A DNA stretch of 64,000 bases from Streptomyces sp. MspMP-M5 (GCF_000373585.1 NZ_KB891854.1:198003-262002); one strand, 5' to 3'. Positions 38,934 through 48,975 are shown, numbered from the stretch's first letter. The notes: a model not told the origin generated them from the sequence alone. Program-made: numbers and translations.

Positions 38934-40589
38934 ATGAACGCAGAAGGCCGCGGCAGGCTCGACCAGACGCCCGAGTGGACGGCGTTGAGCAAGCACCGTG
39001 AGCAGATGGGGGAGGTGCACCTGCGCGAGCTGTTCGCCAAGGACCCCGGCCGCGCCGGGCGCTTCACCCTCCAGGTCGGCGATCTGCACCTGGACTACTC
39101 CAAGCACCTGGTCACCGACGAGACGCTGCGGCTGCTCCGCGAACTCGCCGCGGCGACCGGCGTGGCCGAGCTGCGGGAGGCGATGTTCCGCGGCCAGAAG
39201 ATCAACCTCACCGAGGACCGCTCCGTGCTGCACACCGCGCTGCGTGCCCCCGGTTCGTCGGTCGTCACCAGCGACGGGCAGAACGTCGTCCCCGCCGTGC
39301 AGCACGTCCTGACGAGGATGGGCACCTTCGCCGACCGGGTCCGCTCCGGCGACTGGAAGGGCCAAACCGGCCGGCGGATCAAAACGGTCGTCAACATCGG
39401 TATCGGCGGCTCGGATCTGGGCCCCGCGATGGCGTACGAGGCGCTGCGCGCCTTCACCCACCGGGACATGCAGTTCCGCTTCGTCTCCAACGTGGACGGC
39501 GCCGACCTGCACGAGGCGGTCCGCGATCTGGACCCGGCCGAGACGCTGTTCATCATCGCCTCGAAGACCTTCACCACCATCGAGACGATCACCAACGCCA
39601 CCTCCGCCCGCGACTGGCTGCTGGCCGGCCTGGGGGCCGAGAGCGGGGGAGCGGTCGCCAAGCACTTCGTGGCGCTGTCGACCAACGCCGAGAAGGTCGC
39701 CGCGTTCGGCATCGACACCGACAACATGTTCGAGTTCTGGGACTGGGTCGGCGGCCGCTACTCCTACGACTCCGCCATCGGTCTGTCGCTGATGATCGCG
39801 ATCGGCCCGGAGCGGTTCCGCGAGATGCTGGCCGGCTTCCACCTCGTCGACGAGCACTTCCGCACCGCCCCGCCGGAGGAGAACGCCCCGCTGCTGCTGG
39901 GCCTGCTGGGCATCTGGTACGGCAACTTCTGGGACGCCCAGTCGCACGCCGTACTGCCCTACAGCCACTACCTCTCCAAGTTCACCGCCTACCTCCAGCA
40001 GTTGGACATGGAGTCCAACGGCAAGTCCGTGGACCGCCAGGGCCGGCCGGTCGGCTGGCAGACCGGCCCGGTGGTCTGGGGCACCCCCGGCACCAACGGC
40101 CAGCACGCCTACTACCAGCTGCTCCACCAGGGCACCAAGATGATCCCGGCCGATCTGCTCGGCTTCGCCCGGCCGGTCGAGGACCTCCAGCCGCACCTGG
40201 TCGCCCAGCACGACCTGCTGATGGCCAACCTCTTCGCGCAGGGCCAGGCGCTGGCGTTCGGCAAGACCTCGGACGAGGTGCGCGCCGAGGGCGTCGCGGA
40301 GGAGCTGGTGCCGCACCGCACCTTCCAGGGCAACCACCCCACCACCACGATCCTGGCGTCGGAGCTCAGCCCGTCCGTGCTGGGCCAGTTGATCGCGCTC
40401 TACGAGCACAAGGTGTTCGTCCAGGGCGCGGTGTGGAACATCAACTCCTTCGACCAGTGGGGCGTCGAGCTGGGCAAGGTCCTGGCCAAGCGCGTCGAGC
40501 CGGCGCTCACCGAGGGCGCGGCGGTGCCGGGCCTGGACGAGTCCACGGCCGGCCTGGTCGCCAAGTACCGCGAGCTGCGGGGGCGTTGA
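38934..40589 (+). CDS. pgi: Glucose-6-phosphate isomerase
   Basis: 551 residues, bacterial long-form [23 protein letters not shown] is the sugar-phosphate-binding block and [17 protein letters not shown] is nearby. The active-site Glu and family signature are in [34 protein letters not shown] is the second PROSITE-type block. It interconverts glucose- and fructose-6-phosphate, linking glycolysis with the pentose phosphate operon that converges on it. ATG 38934 is preferred because it gives MNAEGR; MKKADVR seven codons upstream is an alternative. Confidence 0.96.
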   Translation: MNAEGRGRLDQTPEWTALSKHREQMGEVHLRELFAKDPGRAGRFTLQVGDLHLDYSKHLVTDETLRLLRELAAATGVAELREAMFRGQKINLTEDRSVLHTALRAPGSSVVTSDGQNVVPAVQHVLTRMGTFADRVRSGDWKGQTGRRIKTVVNIGIGGSDLGPAMAYEALRAFTHRDMQFRFVSNVDGADLHEAVRDLDPAETLFIIASKTFTTIETITNATSARDWLLAGLGAESGGAVAKHFVALSTNAEKVAAFGIDTDNMFEFWDWVGGRYSYDSAIGLSLMIAIGPERFREMLAGFHLVDEHFRTAPPEENAPLLLGLLGIWYGNFWDAQSHAVLPYSHYLSKFTAYLQQLDMESNGKSVDRQGRPVGWQTGPVVWGTPGTNGQHAYYQLLHQGTKMIPADLLGFARPVEDLQPHLVAQHDLLMANLFAQGQALAFGKTSDEVRAEGVAEELVPHRTFQGNHPTTTILASELSPSVLGQLIALYEHKVFVQGAVWNINSFDQWGVELGKVLAKRVEPALTEGAAVPGLDESTAGLVAKYRELRGR

Positions 40590-40596
40590 GCCATGA

Positions 40597-40640
40597 ACGC
40601 CGACGGCCCCACTCCCGCGCGGGGGTGGGGCCGTCGGCGT
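40597..40640. terminator. Strong bidirectional terminator between pgi and pgl
   Basis: A 20-bp stem (40597-40616 with 40621-40640, one G-T pair) closed by a GCGC loop, between the convergent stops of pgi (40589) and pgl (40679). Confidence 0.9.
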
Positions 40641-40678
40641 CGGCGCGGCGCTTCCGGTGACCCGGTGCGCCGTTCTCC

Positions 40679-41485
40679 TCAGGAGGAGGCCGGGGGGTAC
40701 AGGTCGCGCGGCAGCTGGGCGGCGGCCGCCTCGTCCAGCAGCCACAGCGTCCGGCTGCGGCCGCGGGCGCCGGCCGCCGGGGCCTGCACCTCGCCCGCGC
40801 CGGAGAGCGCGATGGCCGCGGCGTTGGCCTTGTCCTCGCCGGCCGCGAGCAGCCAGACCTCCCGTGCCGCGCGGATCGCGGGCAGGGTCAGCGAGATCCG
40901 GGTGGGCGGCGGCTTGGGCGCGCCGTGCACCCCGACCACCGTCCGCTCCTGCTCGCGGACGGCGGGGAGTTCGGGGAACAGCGAGGCGACGTGGGTGTCC
41001 GGGCCGACGCCCAGCAGCAGGACGTCGAAGGCCGGCACCGTGGCACCCGCGGCGTCGGCCGCCGACTGGTAGTGCTCCGGGCCCGTGGCGGCGGCGAGTT
41101 CGGCGGCGTACGCCTCGGCGGCGGCGTCCGCGTCATGGCCGTACGGGCCGTCCGAAGGCGCCATCGGGTGCACCCGCGCCGGGTCCAGCGGGACGCTGTC
41201 CAGCAGCGCCGCGCGGGCCTGGGTGTGGTTGCGCTCGGGGTCGCCGTCCGGAAGGAACCTTTCGTCACCCCACCAGAGGTCCAGCCGGGACCAGTCGACC
41301 GCGTCCCGGGCGGGCGCCTCGGCCAGGGCCGCGAGCAGCCCGTTGCCGTTGCGCCCGCCGGTCAGCACGACGGAGGCCGAGCCCCGGGCCGCCTGGGCAT
41401 CGACGATCCTGGTGATCAGCCGGGCCGCGGCGGCCCTGGCCATCAGCTCCTTGTCGCGGTGGACGACGACCTGCGGGGTGCTCAC
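40679..41485 (-). CDS. pgl: 6-phosphogluconolactonase
   Basis: 268 residues of the SugarP isomerase-like lactonase family (devB). SVVLTGGRNGNGLLAAL and LDLWWGDERFLPDGDPERNHTQA are the substrate-binding blocks. DVLLLGVGPDTHVASLFPE holds the catalytic His in a GPDTH context (GPDGH in many homologues). It hydrolyses 6-phosphogluconolactone from Zwf. GTG 41485 overlaps the opcA stop by GTGA. It is the last gene of the tkt-tal-zwf-opcA-pgl operon, which ends at the strong hairpin. Confidence 0.93.
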   Translation of the reverse strand: MSTPQVVVHRDKELMARAAAARLITRIVDAQAARGSASVVLTGGRNGNGLLAALAEAPARDAVDWSRLDLWWGDERFLPDGDPERNHTQARAALLDSVPLDPARVHPMAPSDGPYGHDADAAAEAYAAELAAATGPEHYQSAADAAGATVPAFDVLLLGVGPDTHVASLFPELPAVREQERTVVGVHGAPKPPPTRISLTLPAIRAAREVWLLAAGEDKANAAAIALSGAGEVQAPAAGARGRSRTLWLLDEAAAAQLPRDLYPPASS

Positions 41486-42546
41486 TTGGCGGCCGCCTTC
41501 TTGGCCGGCGCCTTCTTCGCCGCCTTCTTGGCGGAGGGGTCCCCCGCCTCCCCGGCGTCCGCCGCCGGGCCGCCGTCCGCCGGGGCGGTCCGGGCCTCCG
41601 CGGCGGGCGTCCCGGCGCCCGGCACCTGGAGCCGTTCCACGCCGTACTTCAGCGCGGCGGCGTAGATGTCGTCCGGGTCGAGCCGGCGCAGCTCCTCGGC
41701 GAGCAGCTCGGAGGTCTCCCGGCGCTTGAGCGCCACCGCCCGGTCCGGCTGGCCGGGCATGGTGAGCGTGGCCAGCGAGGCGTCCGGGCGGCCCAGCACG
41801 ATGGTGCCGGCGGTGGTCTCCAGCCGGACCTCGGTGAGCCCGGGGCCGCCCGAGACGGCGCGGGTGACCGGGACGTCCAGCCGGCCGGCGAGCCACATGC
41901 CGAGCAGCTCGCAGCTGGGGTTGAACTCCTCGCCCTCGACCACGGCCGAGGTGACCCGGCACGGCGACTGGTCGAGCGCCGCCGCCAGCATCGAGCGCCA
42001 CGGCGTGATCCGCGTCCAGGACAGGTCGGTGTCGCCGGGGGTGTAGGTGTCGGCGCGACCGGTCAGCTCGGCGATGGGCTCCTCGGCGGCGTAGGCGTCG
42101 GTGACCCGGCGCTGGGCCAGCGCGCCGAGCGGGTCCTTGGCCGGGTCCAGCGGGGCGTTGACGGCCCACCAGACCACGACCGGGGCGTCCGGCAGCAGCA
42201 GCGGCAGCACCACGGACTGGGCGTGGTCGATCGCCTCGCCGTACAGCCGCAGCACCACCGTCTCGCCGGTGCCGGCCTCCGTGCCCACCCGCACCTCGGC
42301 GTCCAGCCGGGCCTTGGCGCGGTCGCGCGGGGTCCGGCTGACCCGCTTGATGACGACGAGCGTGCGCGAGGGGTGCTCGCGCGAGGCGTCGTTGGCGGCC
42401 CGCAGCGCGTCGTAGGCGTTCTCCTCGTCGGTGACGATGACGAGGGTGAGCACCATGCCGATGGCCGGGGTGCCGATCGCGCGGCGGCCCTGGACCAGTG
42501 CCTTGTTGATCTCGCTGGCCGTGGTTTCCGTCAGATCGATCTTCAT
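41482..42546 (-). CDS. opcA: Glucose-6-phosphate dehydrogenase assembly protein OpcA
   Basis: 354 residues of the OpcA family, needed for assembly or activation of Zwf in cyanobacteria and actinobacteria. It starts MKIDLTETTASEINKAL and has TLVVIKRVSRTPRDRAKARL and DAPVVVWWAVNAPLDPA. The last 20 residues are Lys/Ala repeats ([17 protein letters not shown]), similar in style to the UvrA tail in this window. ATG 42546 overlaps the zwf stop by ATGA, and the pgl GTG overlaps its own stop, so zwf, opcA and pgl are translationally coupled. Confidence 0.94.
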   Translation of the reverse strand: MKIDLTETTASEINKALVQGRRAIGTPAIGMVLTLVIVTDEENAYDALRAANDASREHPSRTLVVIKRVSRTPRDRAKARLDAEVRVGTEAGTGETVVLRLYGEAIDHAQSVVLPLLLPDAPVVVWWAVNAPLDPAKDPLGALAQRRVTDAYAAEEPIAELTGRADTYTPGDTDLSWTRITPWRSMLAAALDQSPCRVTSAVVEGEEFNPSCELLGMWLAGRLDVPVTRAVSGGPGLTEVRLETTAGTIVLGRPDASLATLTMPGQPDRAVALKRRETSELLAEELRRLDPDDIYAAALKYGVERLQVPGAGTPAAEARTAPADGGPAADAGEAGDPSAKKAAKKAPAKKAAAK

Positions 42547-44075
42547 GGCCGACGCCAGCTCCGTCCGTCTCGTGCGAGCATTTCGTCCGCCTCGACGGGG
42601 CCCCAGGTGCCCGCCGGGTACTGCGCGGGCTTGCCGTGCTTGTCCCAGAACTCCTCGATCGGGTCGAGGATCTTCCAGGACAGCTCGACCTCCTCCAGCC
42701 GCGGGAAGAGGTTGGCGTCGCCGAGCAGCACATCGAGGATCAGCCGCTCGTACGCCTCGGGGCTGGACTCCGTGAAGGACTCGCCGTACGCGAAGTCCAT
42801 CGACACGTCGCGCACCTCCATGGAGGTGCCCGGGACCTTGGAACCGAACCGCACGGTCACGCCCTCGTCCGGCTGGACGCGGATGACCAGGGCGTTCTGC
42901 CCCAGCTCCTCGGTGGCGGTGTGGTCGAAGGGGGAGTGCGGGGCGCGCTGGAAGACCACCGCGATCTCGGTCACCCGGCGGCCCAGGCGCTTGCCCGTCC
43001 GCAGGTAGAACGGGACGCCCGCCCAGCGGCGGTTGTCGATCCCGAGCTTGATCGCCGCGTAGGTGTCGGTCTTCGACTTGGGGTCGATGCCGTCTTCCTG
43101 GAGGTAGCCGACGACCTTCTCGCCGCCCTGCCAGCCCTCCGCGTACTGCCCCCGGACGGTCTCCCCGCCCAGGTCCTTGGGCAGCCGGACGGCGCCCAGC
43201 ACCTTGGTCTTCTCCGCCACCAGCGCGTCCGCGTCGAAGGAGGCGGGCTCCTCCATGGCGGTCAGTGCGAGCAGCTGGAGGAGGTGGTTCTGGATGACGT
43301 CGCGGGCCGCGCCGATGCCGTCGTAGTAGCCGGCCCGGCCGCCGATGCCGATGTCCTCGGCCATCGTGATCTGCACGTGGTCGACGTAGGAGCGGTTCCA
43401 CAGCGGCTCGAACATGGTGTTGGCGAACCGCAGCGCCAGGATGTTCTGGACCGTCTCCTTGCCCAGGTAGTGGTCGATCCGGAAGACCTCGTTGGGCGGG
43501 AAGACCTCGTGGACGATCTGGTTGAGCTCCTGGGCGCTCTTCAGGTCGTGGCCGAACGGCTTCTCGATGACCGCGCGGCGCCAGGAGCCCTCCTTCTGGT
43601 CGGCCAGTCCGTGCTTCTTGAGCTGCTGGACGACCTTGGGGAAGAACTTCGGCGGCACCGAGAGGTAGAAGGCGTAGTTGCCGCCGGTGCCCTGGGCCTT
43701 GTCGAGCTCCTCGATGGTGTCCTTGAGGGTCTCGAACGCCTCGTCGTCGTCGAAGTCGCCGTGGACGAAGCGGCAGCCCTGGACCAGCTGCTGCCAGACC
43801 TCCTCGCGGAAGGGTGTCCGGGCGTGCTGCTTGACGGCCTCGTACACCTCCTGCGCGAAGTCCTCGTTCTGCCACTCGCGACGGGCGAAGCCGATCAGCG
43901 AGAAGCCCGGTGGCAGCAGACCCCGGTTCGCGAGGTCGTAGACCGCGGGCATCAGCTTCTTCCGTGACAAATCGCCCGTGACGCCGAAAATGACCAGGCC
44001 CGACGGCCCCGCGATACGCGGGAGCCGTCGGTCCGCGGCGTCACGGAGCGGATTCGCTCCATGATCAGCGGTCAA
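42543..44075 (-). CDS. zwf: Glucose-6-phosphate 1-dehydrogenase
   Basis: 510 residues. VIFGVTGDLSRKKLMPAVYDL is the NADP-binding GxxGDL motif. RIDHYLGKETVQNILALRF holds the catalytic His/Lys signature. QNHLLQLLALTAMEEP and WAGVPFYLRTGKRL are conserved. It produces NADPH and 6-phosphogluconolactone. The start is a TTG at 44075 (MTADHGANPLRDAADRRL), 4 nt after the tal stop, with GGAGGG at a good distance. No better in-frame ATG or GTG keeps the conserved PLRDAADRRLPRI. The rare start may tune Zwf against Tal. Confidence 0.95.
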   Translation of the reverse strand: MTADHGANPLRDAADRRLPRIAGPSGLVIFGVTGDLSRKKLMPAVYDLANRGLLPPGFSLIGFARREWQNEDFAQEVYEAVKQHARTPFREEVWQQLVQGCRFVHGDFDDDEAFETLKDTIEELDKAQGTGGNYAFYLSVPPKFFPKVVQQLKKHGLADQKEGSWRRAVIEKPFGHDLKSAQELNQIVHEVFPPNEVFRIDHYLGKETVQNILALRFANTMFEPLWNRSYVDHVQITMAEDIGIGGRAGYYDGIGAARDVIQNHLLQLLALTAMEEPASFDADALVAEKTKVLGAVRLPKDLGGETVRGQYAEGWQGGEKVVGYLQEDGIDPKSKTDTYAAIKLGIDNRRWAGVPFYLRTGKRLGRRVTEIAVVFQRAPHSPFDHTATEELGQNALVIRVQPDEGVTVRFGSKVPGTSMEVRDVSMDFAYGESFTESSPEAYERLILDVLLGDANLFPRLEEVELSWKILDPIEEFWDKHGKPAQYPAGTWGPVEADEMLARDGRSWRRP

Positions 44076-44079
44076 GGGA

Positions 44080-45198
44080 TCAGCCCTCCGAGGGAGCGAG
44101 GCGCGCCAGCTCCGCCTCGGTCGACTTGAGCAGGTCGTTCCAGGCGGCCTCGAACTTCTCCACGCCCTCGTCCTCCAGGAGCTGCACGACGTCGTCGTAC
44201 GAGATCCCGAGCGCGGCGATCGCGTCGAGGTCGGCCTTGGCGCCGGCGTAGGTGCCGCGCACCGTGTCGCCGGTGATCTCGCCGTGGTCGGCGGTGGCCT
44301 CCAGGGTGGCCTCCGGCATGGTGTTGACGGTGCCCGGCGCGACCAGCTCGTCCACGTAGAGGGTGTCCTTGTACGCGGGGTCCTTCACGCCGGTGGAGGC
44401 CCACAGCGGACGCTGCTTGTGGGCGCCCGCCTTGTCGAGGGCGGCCCAGCGGTCGGAGGAGAAGACCTCCTCGTACGCCTGGTACGCGAGCCGGGCGTTG
44501 GCCAGGGCGGCCTTGCCCTTGAGGGCCTTGGCCCCGTCCGTGCCGAGCTTCTCCAGGCGCTTGTCGATCTCGGTGTCCACCCGGGACACGAAGAACGAGG
44601 CCACCGAGCGGATCAGGGACAGGTCCAGGCCCGCGGCCTTGGCCTTCTCCAGACCGGCGAGGTAGGCGTCCATCACCTCGCGGTAGCGCTCCAGCGAGAA
44701 GATCAGCGTGACGTTGACGCTGATGCCCAGGCCGATCACCTCGGTGATGGCCGGCAGGCCCGCCTTGGTGGCCGGGATCTTGATCAGCGTGTTCGGCCGG
44801 TCCACCAGCCACGCCAGCTGCTTGGCCTCGGCGACGGTCGCCGCGGTGTTGTGCGCCAGCCGCGGGTCCACCTCGATGGAGACCCGGCCGTCCTGGCCAC
44901 CGGTGGCGTCGAAGACCGGGCGCAGCACATCGGCCGCGTCCCGGACGTCCGCCGTGGTGATCATGCGGAGGGCTTCCTCGACGGTGACCTTGCGGGCGGC
45001 GAGGTCGGCGACCTGCTGCTGGTAGCCGTCGCCCGAGGAGATCGCCTTCTGGAAGATCGAGGGGTTGGTGGTGACGCCGACGACGTGCTGCTGGTCGATC
45101 AGCTCGGCCAGATTGCCGGACGTGATGCGCTTGCGCGACAGGTCGTCCAGCCAGATCGCCACGCCTTCGTCGGAGAGGCGCTTGAGTGCGTCTGTCAT
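44080..45198 (-). CDS. tal: Transaldolase
   Basis: 372 residues, the actinobacterial class of transaldolase. [20 protein letters not shown] is the N-terminal signature (TNPS). [16 protein letters not shown] carries the Schiff-base lysine. [28 protein letters not shown] and [19 protein letters not shown] complete the barrel. It transfers dihydroxyacetone units in the non-oxidative pentose phosphate pathway. ATG 45198 gives MTDALKRL; an ATG four codons upstream touches the AGGAG and is less likely. It follows tkt after 35 bp. Confidence 0.95.
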   Translation of the reverse strand: MTDALKRLSDEGVAIWLDDLSRKRITSGNLAELIDQQHVVGVTTNPSIFQKAISSGDGYQQQVADLAARKVTVEEALRMITTADVRDAADVLRPVFDATGGQDGRVSIEVDPRLAHNTAATVAEAKQLAWLVDRPNTLIKIPATKAGLPAITEVIGLGISVNVTLIFSLERYREVMDAYLAGLEKAKAAGLDLSLIRSVASFFVSRVDTEIDKRLEKLGTDGAKALKGKAALANARLAYQAYEEVFSSDRWAALDKAGAHKQRPLWASTGVKDPAYKDTLYVDELVAPGTVNTMPEATLEATADHGEITGDTVRGTYAGAKADLDAIAALGISYDDVVQLLEDEGVEKFEAAWNDLLKSTEAELARLAPSEG

Positions 45199-45233
45199 GG
45201 GTTTAAGCATCTCCTACTTGTCGTTTACGGGCG

Positions 45234-47336
45234 TCAGCGCGCGGCGTCGGCCAGCGATTCGCGGGCGGCGGCGGCCACCGCTTCCGGGGTGAAGCCGAAC
45301 TCGCGGAAGAGGAGCTTGCCGTCGGCCGAGGCGCCGAAGTGCTCCAGCGACACGATCCGGCCGGCGTCGCCGACGTAGCGGTACCAGGTCAGGCCGATGC
45401 CCGCCTCCACCGCCACCCGCGCCTTCACGGACGGCGGCAGCACGCTGTCCTTGTACGCCTGGTCCTGCTCCTCGAACCATTCCACCGACGGCATCGACAC
45501 CACGCGGGTCGGGACGCCCTCGGCCTGCAGCTGCTCGCGCGCCGCCACGGCCAGCTGCAGCTCGGAACCGGTGGCGATCAGCACGGCCTGCGGCTCGACG
45601 GCCTGACCGTCGACCGCTTCGGCCTCGAAGCGGACGTAGCCGCCCTTGGCGGTGTTCTCGTCGGCCTCGTACGTCGGCACGCCCTGACGGGTCAGCGTCA
45701 GACCGTGCGGGGCGCCCACACGGAACTCCTTCGTCCAGCGGCGCATGATCTCGCGCCAGGCCAGCGCGGTCTCGTTGGCGTCGGCCGGGCGGACGACGTT
45801 CAGGCCCGGGATGGCGCGCAGCGAGGCCAGGTGCTCGACCGGCTGGTGGGTCGGGCCGTCCTCGCCCAGGCCGATGGAGTCGTGCGTCCACACGTACGTC
45901 ACCGGCAGGTGCATCAGGGCCGACAGCCGGACGGCGTTGCGCATGTAGTCGGAGAACACCAGGAAGGTGCCGCCGTAGATGCGGGTGTTGCCGTGCAGCG
46001 CGATGCCGTTCATCTCCGCGGCCATGGAGTGCTCGCGGATGCCGAAGTGGACGGTGCGGCCGTACGGGTCGGCGCCCGGCAGCGGGTTGCCCTCCGGCAG
46101 GAACGACGAGGTCTTGTCGATGGTGGTGTTGTTCGAGCCGGCGAGGTCGGCGGAGCCGCCCCACAGCTCGGGGACGACCGCGCCCAGCGCCTGGAGGACC
46201 TTGCCGGAGGCGGCACGGGTGGCCACCGCCTTGCCGGTCTCGAAGGACGGGAGGTGGTCCTCCCAGCCCTCGGGCAGCTTGCCCGCGGCGATCCGGTCGA
46301 ACTCGGCGGCGCGCTCGGGGTTGGCGGTGCGCCAGGCGGCGAACGCCTTCTCCCACTCGGCGCGGGCCTCGCGGCCGCGGTCCAGGGCGCGGCGGGTGTG
46401 CGCCAGCACCTCGTCGGCGACGTCGAACGACTTCTCCGGGTCGAAGCCCAGCACCCGCTTGGTGGCGGCCACTTCCTCGTCGCCCAGCGCGGAGCCGTGC
46501 GCGGCCTCGGTGTTCTGGGCGTTGGGGGCCGGCCAGGCGATGATCGAGCGGGCCGCGATGAACGACGGGCGCTCGGTCTCCGCCTTGGCGGCCTCCAGGG
46601 CCCTGGCCAGACCGGCCGGGTCCAGGTCGCCGTTGGGCAGCTGCTCGACGCGCTGCACGTGCCAGCCGTACGCCTCGTAGCGCTTGAGGGTGTCCTCGGA
46701 GACGGCGGTCTGGGTGTCGCCCTCGATGGAGATGTGGTTGTCGTCCCACAGCATGACGAGGTTGCCGAGCTTCTGGTGGCCGGCCATGGAGGACGCCTCG
46801 GCGGCGATGCCCTCCTGGAGGCAGCCGTCACCGGCGACGACATACACCATGTGGTCGAAGGGGGAGGTGCCCTGCGCCGCGTCGGGGTCGAACAGGCCGC
46901 GCTCGTAGCGGGACGCCATCGCCATGCCGACCGCGTTGGCGACGCCCTGGCCCAGCGGGCCGGTGGTGGTCTCCACGCCGGTGGTGTGGCCGTACTCCGG
47001 GTGGCCCGGGGTCTTCGAGCCCCAGGTGCGGAAGCCCTCCAGGTCCGCCAGCTCCAGGCCGTAACCGGCCAGGAAGAGCTGGATGTAGAGGGTCAGGCTG
47101 GAGTGGCCCGCGGAGAGGACGAACCGGTCCCGGCCGGTCCAGTCCGCGTCGGCGGGGTCGTGCCGCATCAGCTTCTGGAAGAGAACGTAGGCGGCGGGCG
47201 CCAGGCTCATGGCCGTACCCGGATGGCCGTTACCGACCTTCTGCACGGAATCCATGGCCAGGACGCGGACGGTGTCCACCGCCCGCTGGTCCAGTTCGGT
47301 CCACTCGAAATCTGTGGTGGTCGGCTTGGTGCTCAC
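45234..47336 (-). CDS. tkt: Transketolase
   Basis: 700 residues. N-terminal VGNGHPGTAMSLAPAAYVLF and the TPP-binding VVAGDGCLQEGIAAEASSMAG...WDDNHISIEGDT are clear. The central pyrimidine-binding domain has HFGIREHSMAAEMNGIALHG, with the catalytic Glu, and FSDYMRNAVRLSALM. The C-terminal domain ends in HFGASADGKLLFREFGFT. It transfers two-carbon units between sugar phosphates and is first in the pentose phosphate operon. GTG 47336 starts MSTKPTTTDFEWTELDQRA. Clustered direct repeats 100-160 bp upstream may control the operon. Confidence 0.96.
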   Translation of the reverse strand: MSTKPTTTDFEWTELDQRAVDTVRVLAMDSVQKVGNGHPGTAMSLAPAAYVLFQKLMRHDPADADWTGRDRFVLSAGHSSLTLYIQLFLAGYGLELADLEGFRTWGSKTPGHPEYGHTTGVETTTGPLGQGVANAVGMAMASRYERGLFDPDAAQGTSPFDHMVYVVAGDGCLQEGIAAEASSMAGHQKLGNLVMLWDDNHISIEGDTQTAVSEDTLKRYEAYGWHVQRVEQLPNGDLDPAGLARALEAAKAETERPSFIAARSIIAWPAPNAQNTEAAHGSALGDEEVAATKRVLGFDPEKSFDVADEVLAHTRRALDRGREARAEWEKAFAAWRTANPERAAEFDRIAAGKLPEGWEDHLPSFETGKAVATRAASGKVLQALGAVVPELWGGSADLAGSNNTTIDKTSSFLPEGNPLPGADPYGRTVHFGIREHSMAAEMNGIALHGNTRIYGGTFLVFSDYMRNAVRLSALMHLPVTYVWTHDSIGLGEDGPTHQPVEHLASLRAIPGLNVVRPADANETALAWREIMRRWTKEFRVGAPHGLTLTRQGVPTYEADENTAKGGYVRFEAEAVDGQAVEPQAVLIATGSELQLAVAAREQLQAEGVPTRVVSMPSVEWFEEQDQAYKDSVLPPSVKARVAVEAGIGLTWYRYVGDAGRIVSLEHFGASADGKLLFREFGFTPEAVAAAARESLADAAR

Positions 47337-47432
47337 CCTGAGTCAGGGCTCCTCTCCACATGTCGAACGCGGACGGCAGATCCGCCCAGGCGGTGTCGAG
47401 CCTACCCCCGCGAATGCGCCCGCCTTTTCGAC

Positions 47433-47493
47433 GCTCAGTCGGCGATTCAGACGCTCAGTCGGTGCTCAGTCGGCGGTCCTGGCGCTCACTCGG
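47433..47493. repeat. Four GCTCAGTCGG-type direct repeats upstream of tkt
   Basis: GCTCAGTCGG at 47433-47442, 47453-47462 and 47464-47473, and GCTCACTCGG at 47484-47493. Starts are 20, 11 and 20 bp apart, i.e. roughly one or two helical turns, so the sites face one side of the DNA. They lie 97-157 bp upstream of the tkt start. Confidence 0.8.
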
Positions 47494-47582
47494 CTGGTGG
47501 TGTCGCGCTCGCGGGAACATCTGTCGCTTCGGGCAACCAAAACGGCACTCGGTACATTCCCGGCGCGGGCCGCGCGCAGGGG

Positions 47583-47603
47583 CTTCGGACTCGCTCATCT
47601 AGG
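47583..47603 (-). repeat. 21-bp repeat, copy 2 (partner at 16557-16577)
   Basis: CCTAGATGAGCGAGTCCGAAG on the minus strand, one base different from the copy at 16557-16577. In both, CTAG is followed at once by ATGAGYGAGTCCGAA, which could encode Met-Ser-Glu-Ser-Glu. Confidence 0.7.
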
Positions 47604-47880
47604 TCCAGACTGCCGGGCCGGGGGCGCCCGCGCCTCCCGAACGCCCGGCGGACGAGCCGGGAAAGCTCGGGACATTCCGTCGCCGGGCCCGTCCCGGGAG
47701 CCGCCGTGACCGCCCCGCGGCCGGGCGCCCAACACGACCCCACCCCCGCGAGAGCCGCCGTATGGCCAACGTCTAAAGTGGCGTGGTAAGCGCAAGCCTT
47801 TACCGGGTGTTCACCGCCGGCGGAGCTTGCTGGCCTCATCTCCGCGGCTGCGGCCGCAGACGTTACTTCCAGGGGTGTGC

Positions 47881-48831
47881 GTGACGGCCGTCGAAACCCG
47901 TCCTGCGGGGGGGCTCTCTCAGGTCCCCGGGAGTCCCGGTAACCGGCCGTTCGGGGCCCGGCTCAAGGGGTTCATCGCGCTGACCAAGCCGCGGGTCATC
48001 GAACTGCTGCTGATGACGACGGTGCCGGTGATGTTCCTGGCGGCCGGCGGGGTGCCGGACCTGTGGCTGGTACTGGCCACCTGCGTCGGCGGCTACCTCT
48101 CCGCCGGCGGCGCCGCCGCGTACAACATGTACCTCGACCGCGACATCGACGCGATGATGGACCGCACCTCCCAGCGTCCGCTGGTGACGGGCGTGGTCTC
48201 GCCGCGCGAGTGCCTGGTCTTCGCCACCGCCCTCGCGGTCGGCTCCACCGCGTGGTTCTGGTTCCTCGTCAACCCGCTGTCGGCGATGCTGTCCCTCGGG
48301 GCGCTGCTCTTCTACGTCGTCGTCTACACGATGATCCTCAAGCGGCGGACGAGCCAGAACATCGTCTGGGGCGGCATCGCGGGCTGTATGCCCGTCTTCA
48401 TCGGCTGGTCCTCGGTGACCGGCACGGTCTCGTGGGCCTCGTTCATCCTCTTCCTCGTCATCTTCTTCTGGACGCCGCCGCATTACTGGCCGCTGTCGAT
48501 GAAGGTGACCGACGACTACAAGCGGGTCGGCGTGCCGATGCTGCCGGCGGTGGCGGGCAACAAGGTCGTCGCCCGGCAGATCGTCGTCTACAGCTGGGTG
48601 ATGGTGGCGGTCTCGCTGCTGCTCCAGCCGCTGGGCTACACCGGCTGGTTCTACACCGGCGTCGCGCTCGCCTGCGGCGCCTTCTGGCTGTGGGAGGCGC
48701 ACGCCCTCCAGGCCCGCGCCAAGGCCGGCGTCACCGGCGCCAAGCTCAAGGAGATGCGGCTCTTCCACTGGTCCATCACCTACGTGTCGCTGCTCTTCGT
48801 CGCGGTCGCGGTGGACCCGTTCCTGCGCTAG
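47881..48831 (+). CDS. ctaB: Protohaem IX farnesyltransferase (haem O synthase)
   Basis: 316 residues, UbiA superfamily, with about nine transmembrane helices. The first Asp-rich motif is [21 protein letters not shown] and the second is [20 protein letters not shown]. Both bind Mg-farnesyl diphosphate. [12 protein letters not shown] is conserved. It farnesylates protohaem to haem O for cytochrome aa3 oxidase. GTG 47881 gives [11 protein letters not shown], matching relatives. It is divergent from tkt. The next step, CtaA, is encoded 3 kb downstream on the other strand. Confidence 0.95.
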   Translation: MTAVETRPAGGLSQVPGSPGNRPFGARLKGFIALTKPRVIELLLMTTVPVMFLAAGGVPDLWLVLATCVGGYLSAGGAAAYNMYLDRDIDAMMDRTSQRPLVTGVVSPRECLVFATALAVGSTAWFWFLVNPLSAMLSLGALLFYVVVYTMILKRRTSQNIVWGGIAGCMPVFIGWSSVTGTVSWASFILFLVIFFWTPPHYWPLSMKVTDDYKRVGVPMLPAVAGNKVVARQIVVYSWVMVAVSLLLQPLGYTGWFYTGVALACGAFWLWEAHALQARAKAGVTGAKLKEMRLFHWSITYVSLLFVAVAVDPFLR

Positions 48832-48975
48832 GGCGAGACGGATCTTCGCGGCCTCGCGGCCTCGCGGCGTTCGGTGCACGCACTCCGCCTGCCCCGGCTC
48901 GGCTCCTTGGATCGATTCCTCGGAAGCCGGGCCGTTCGCGTGTGTGCCGAGGCGGGCGGGTGTGGGGGATCACCC

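Larger units (their letters stand above)
47337..47880. other. Divergent control region between tkt and ctaB
   Basis: 544 bp with no well-supported gene. It holds four GCTCAGTCGG-type repeats near tkt and a 21-bp repeat (47583-47603). TAAAGT at 47774 is a possible -10 box for ctaB. GGTAA (47785-47789) / TTACC (47800-47804) form an inverted repeat. A leftward 47-codon frame (47598 to 47455, MSESEAPARGPRRECTECRF...) with three cysteines begins inside the 21-bp repeat but lacks a ribosome site. Confidence 0.5.

Noticed and set aside
47486..47839. A 117-codon minus-strand frame between tkt and ctaB
   Set aside because: It would cover the ctaB promoter region, lacks a ribosome site, and has random-looking composition.
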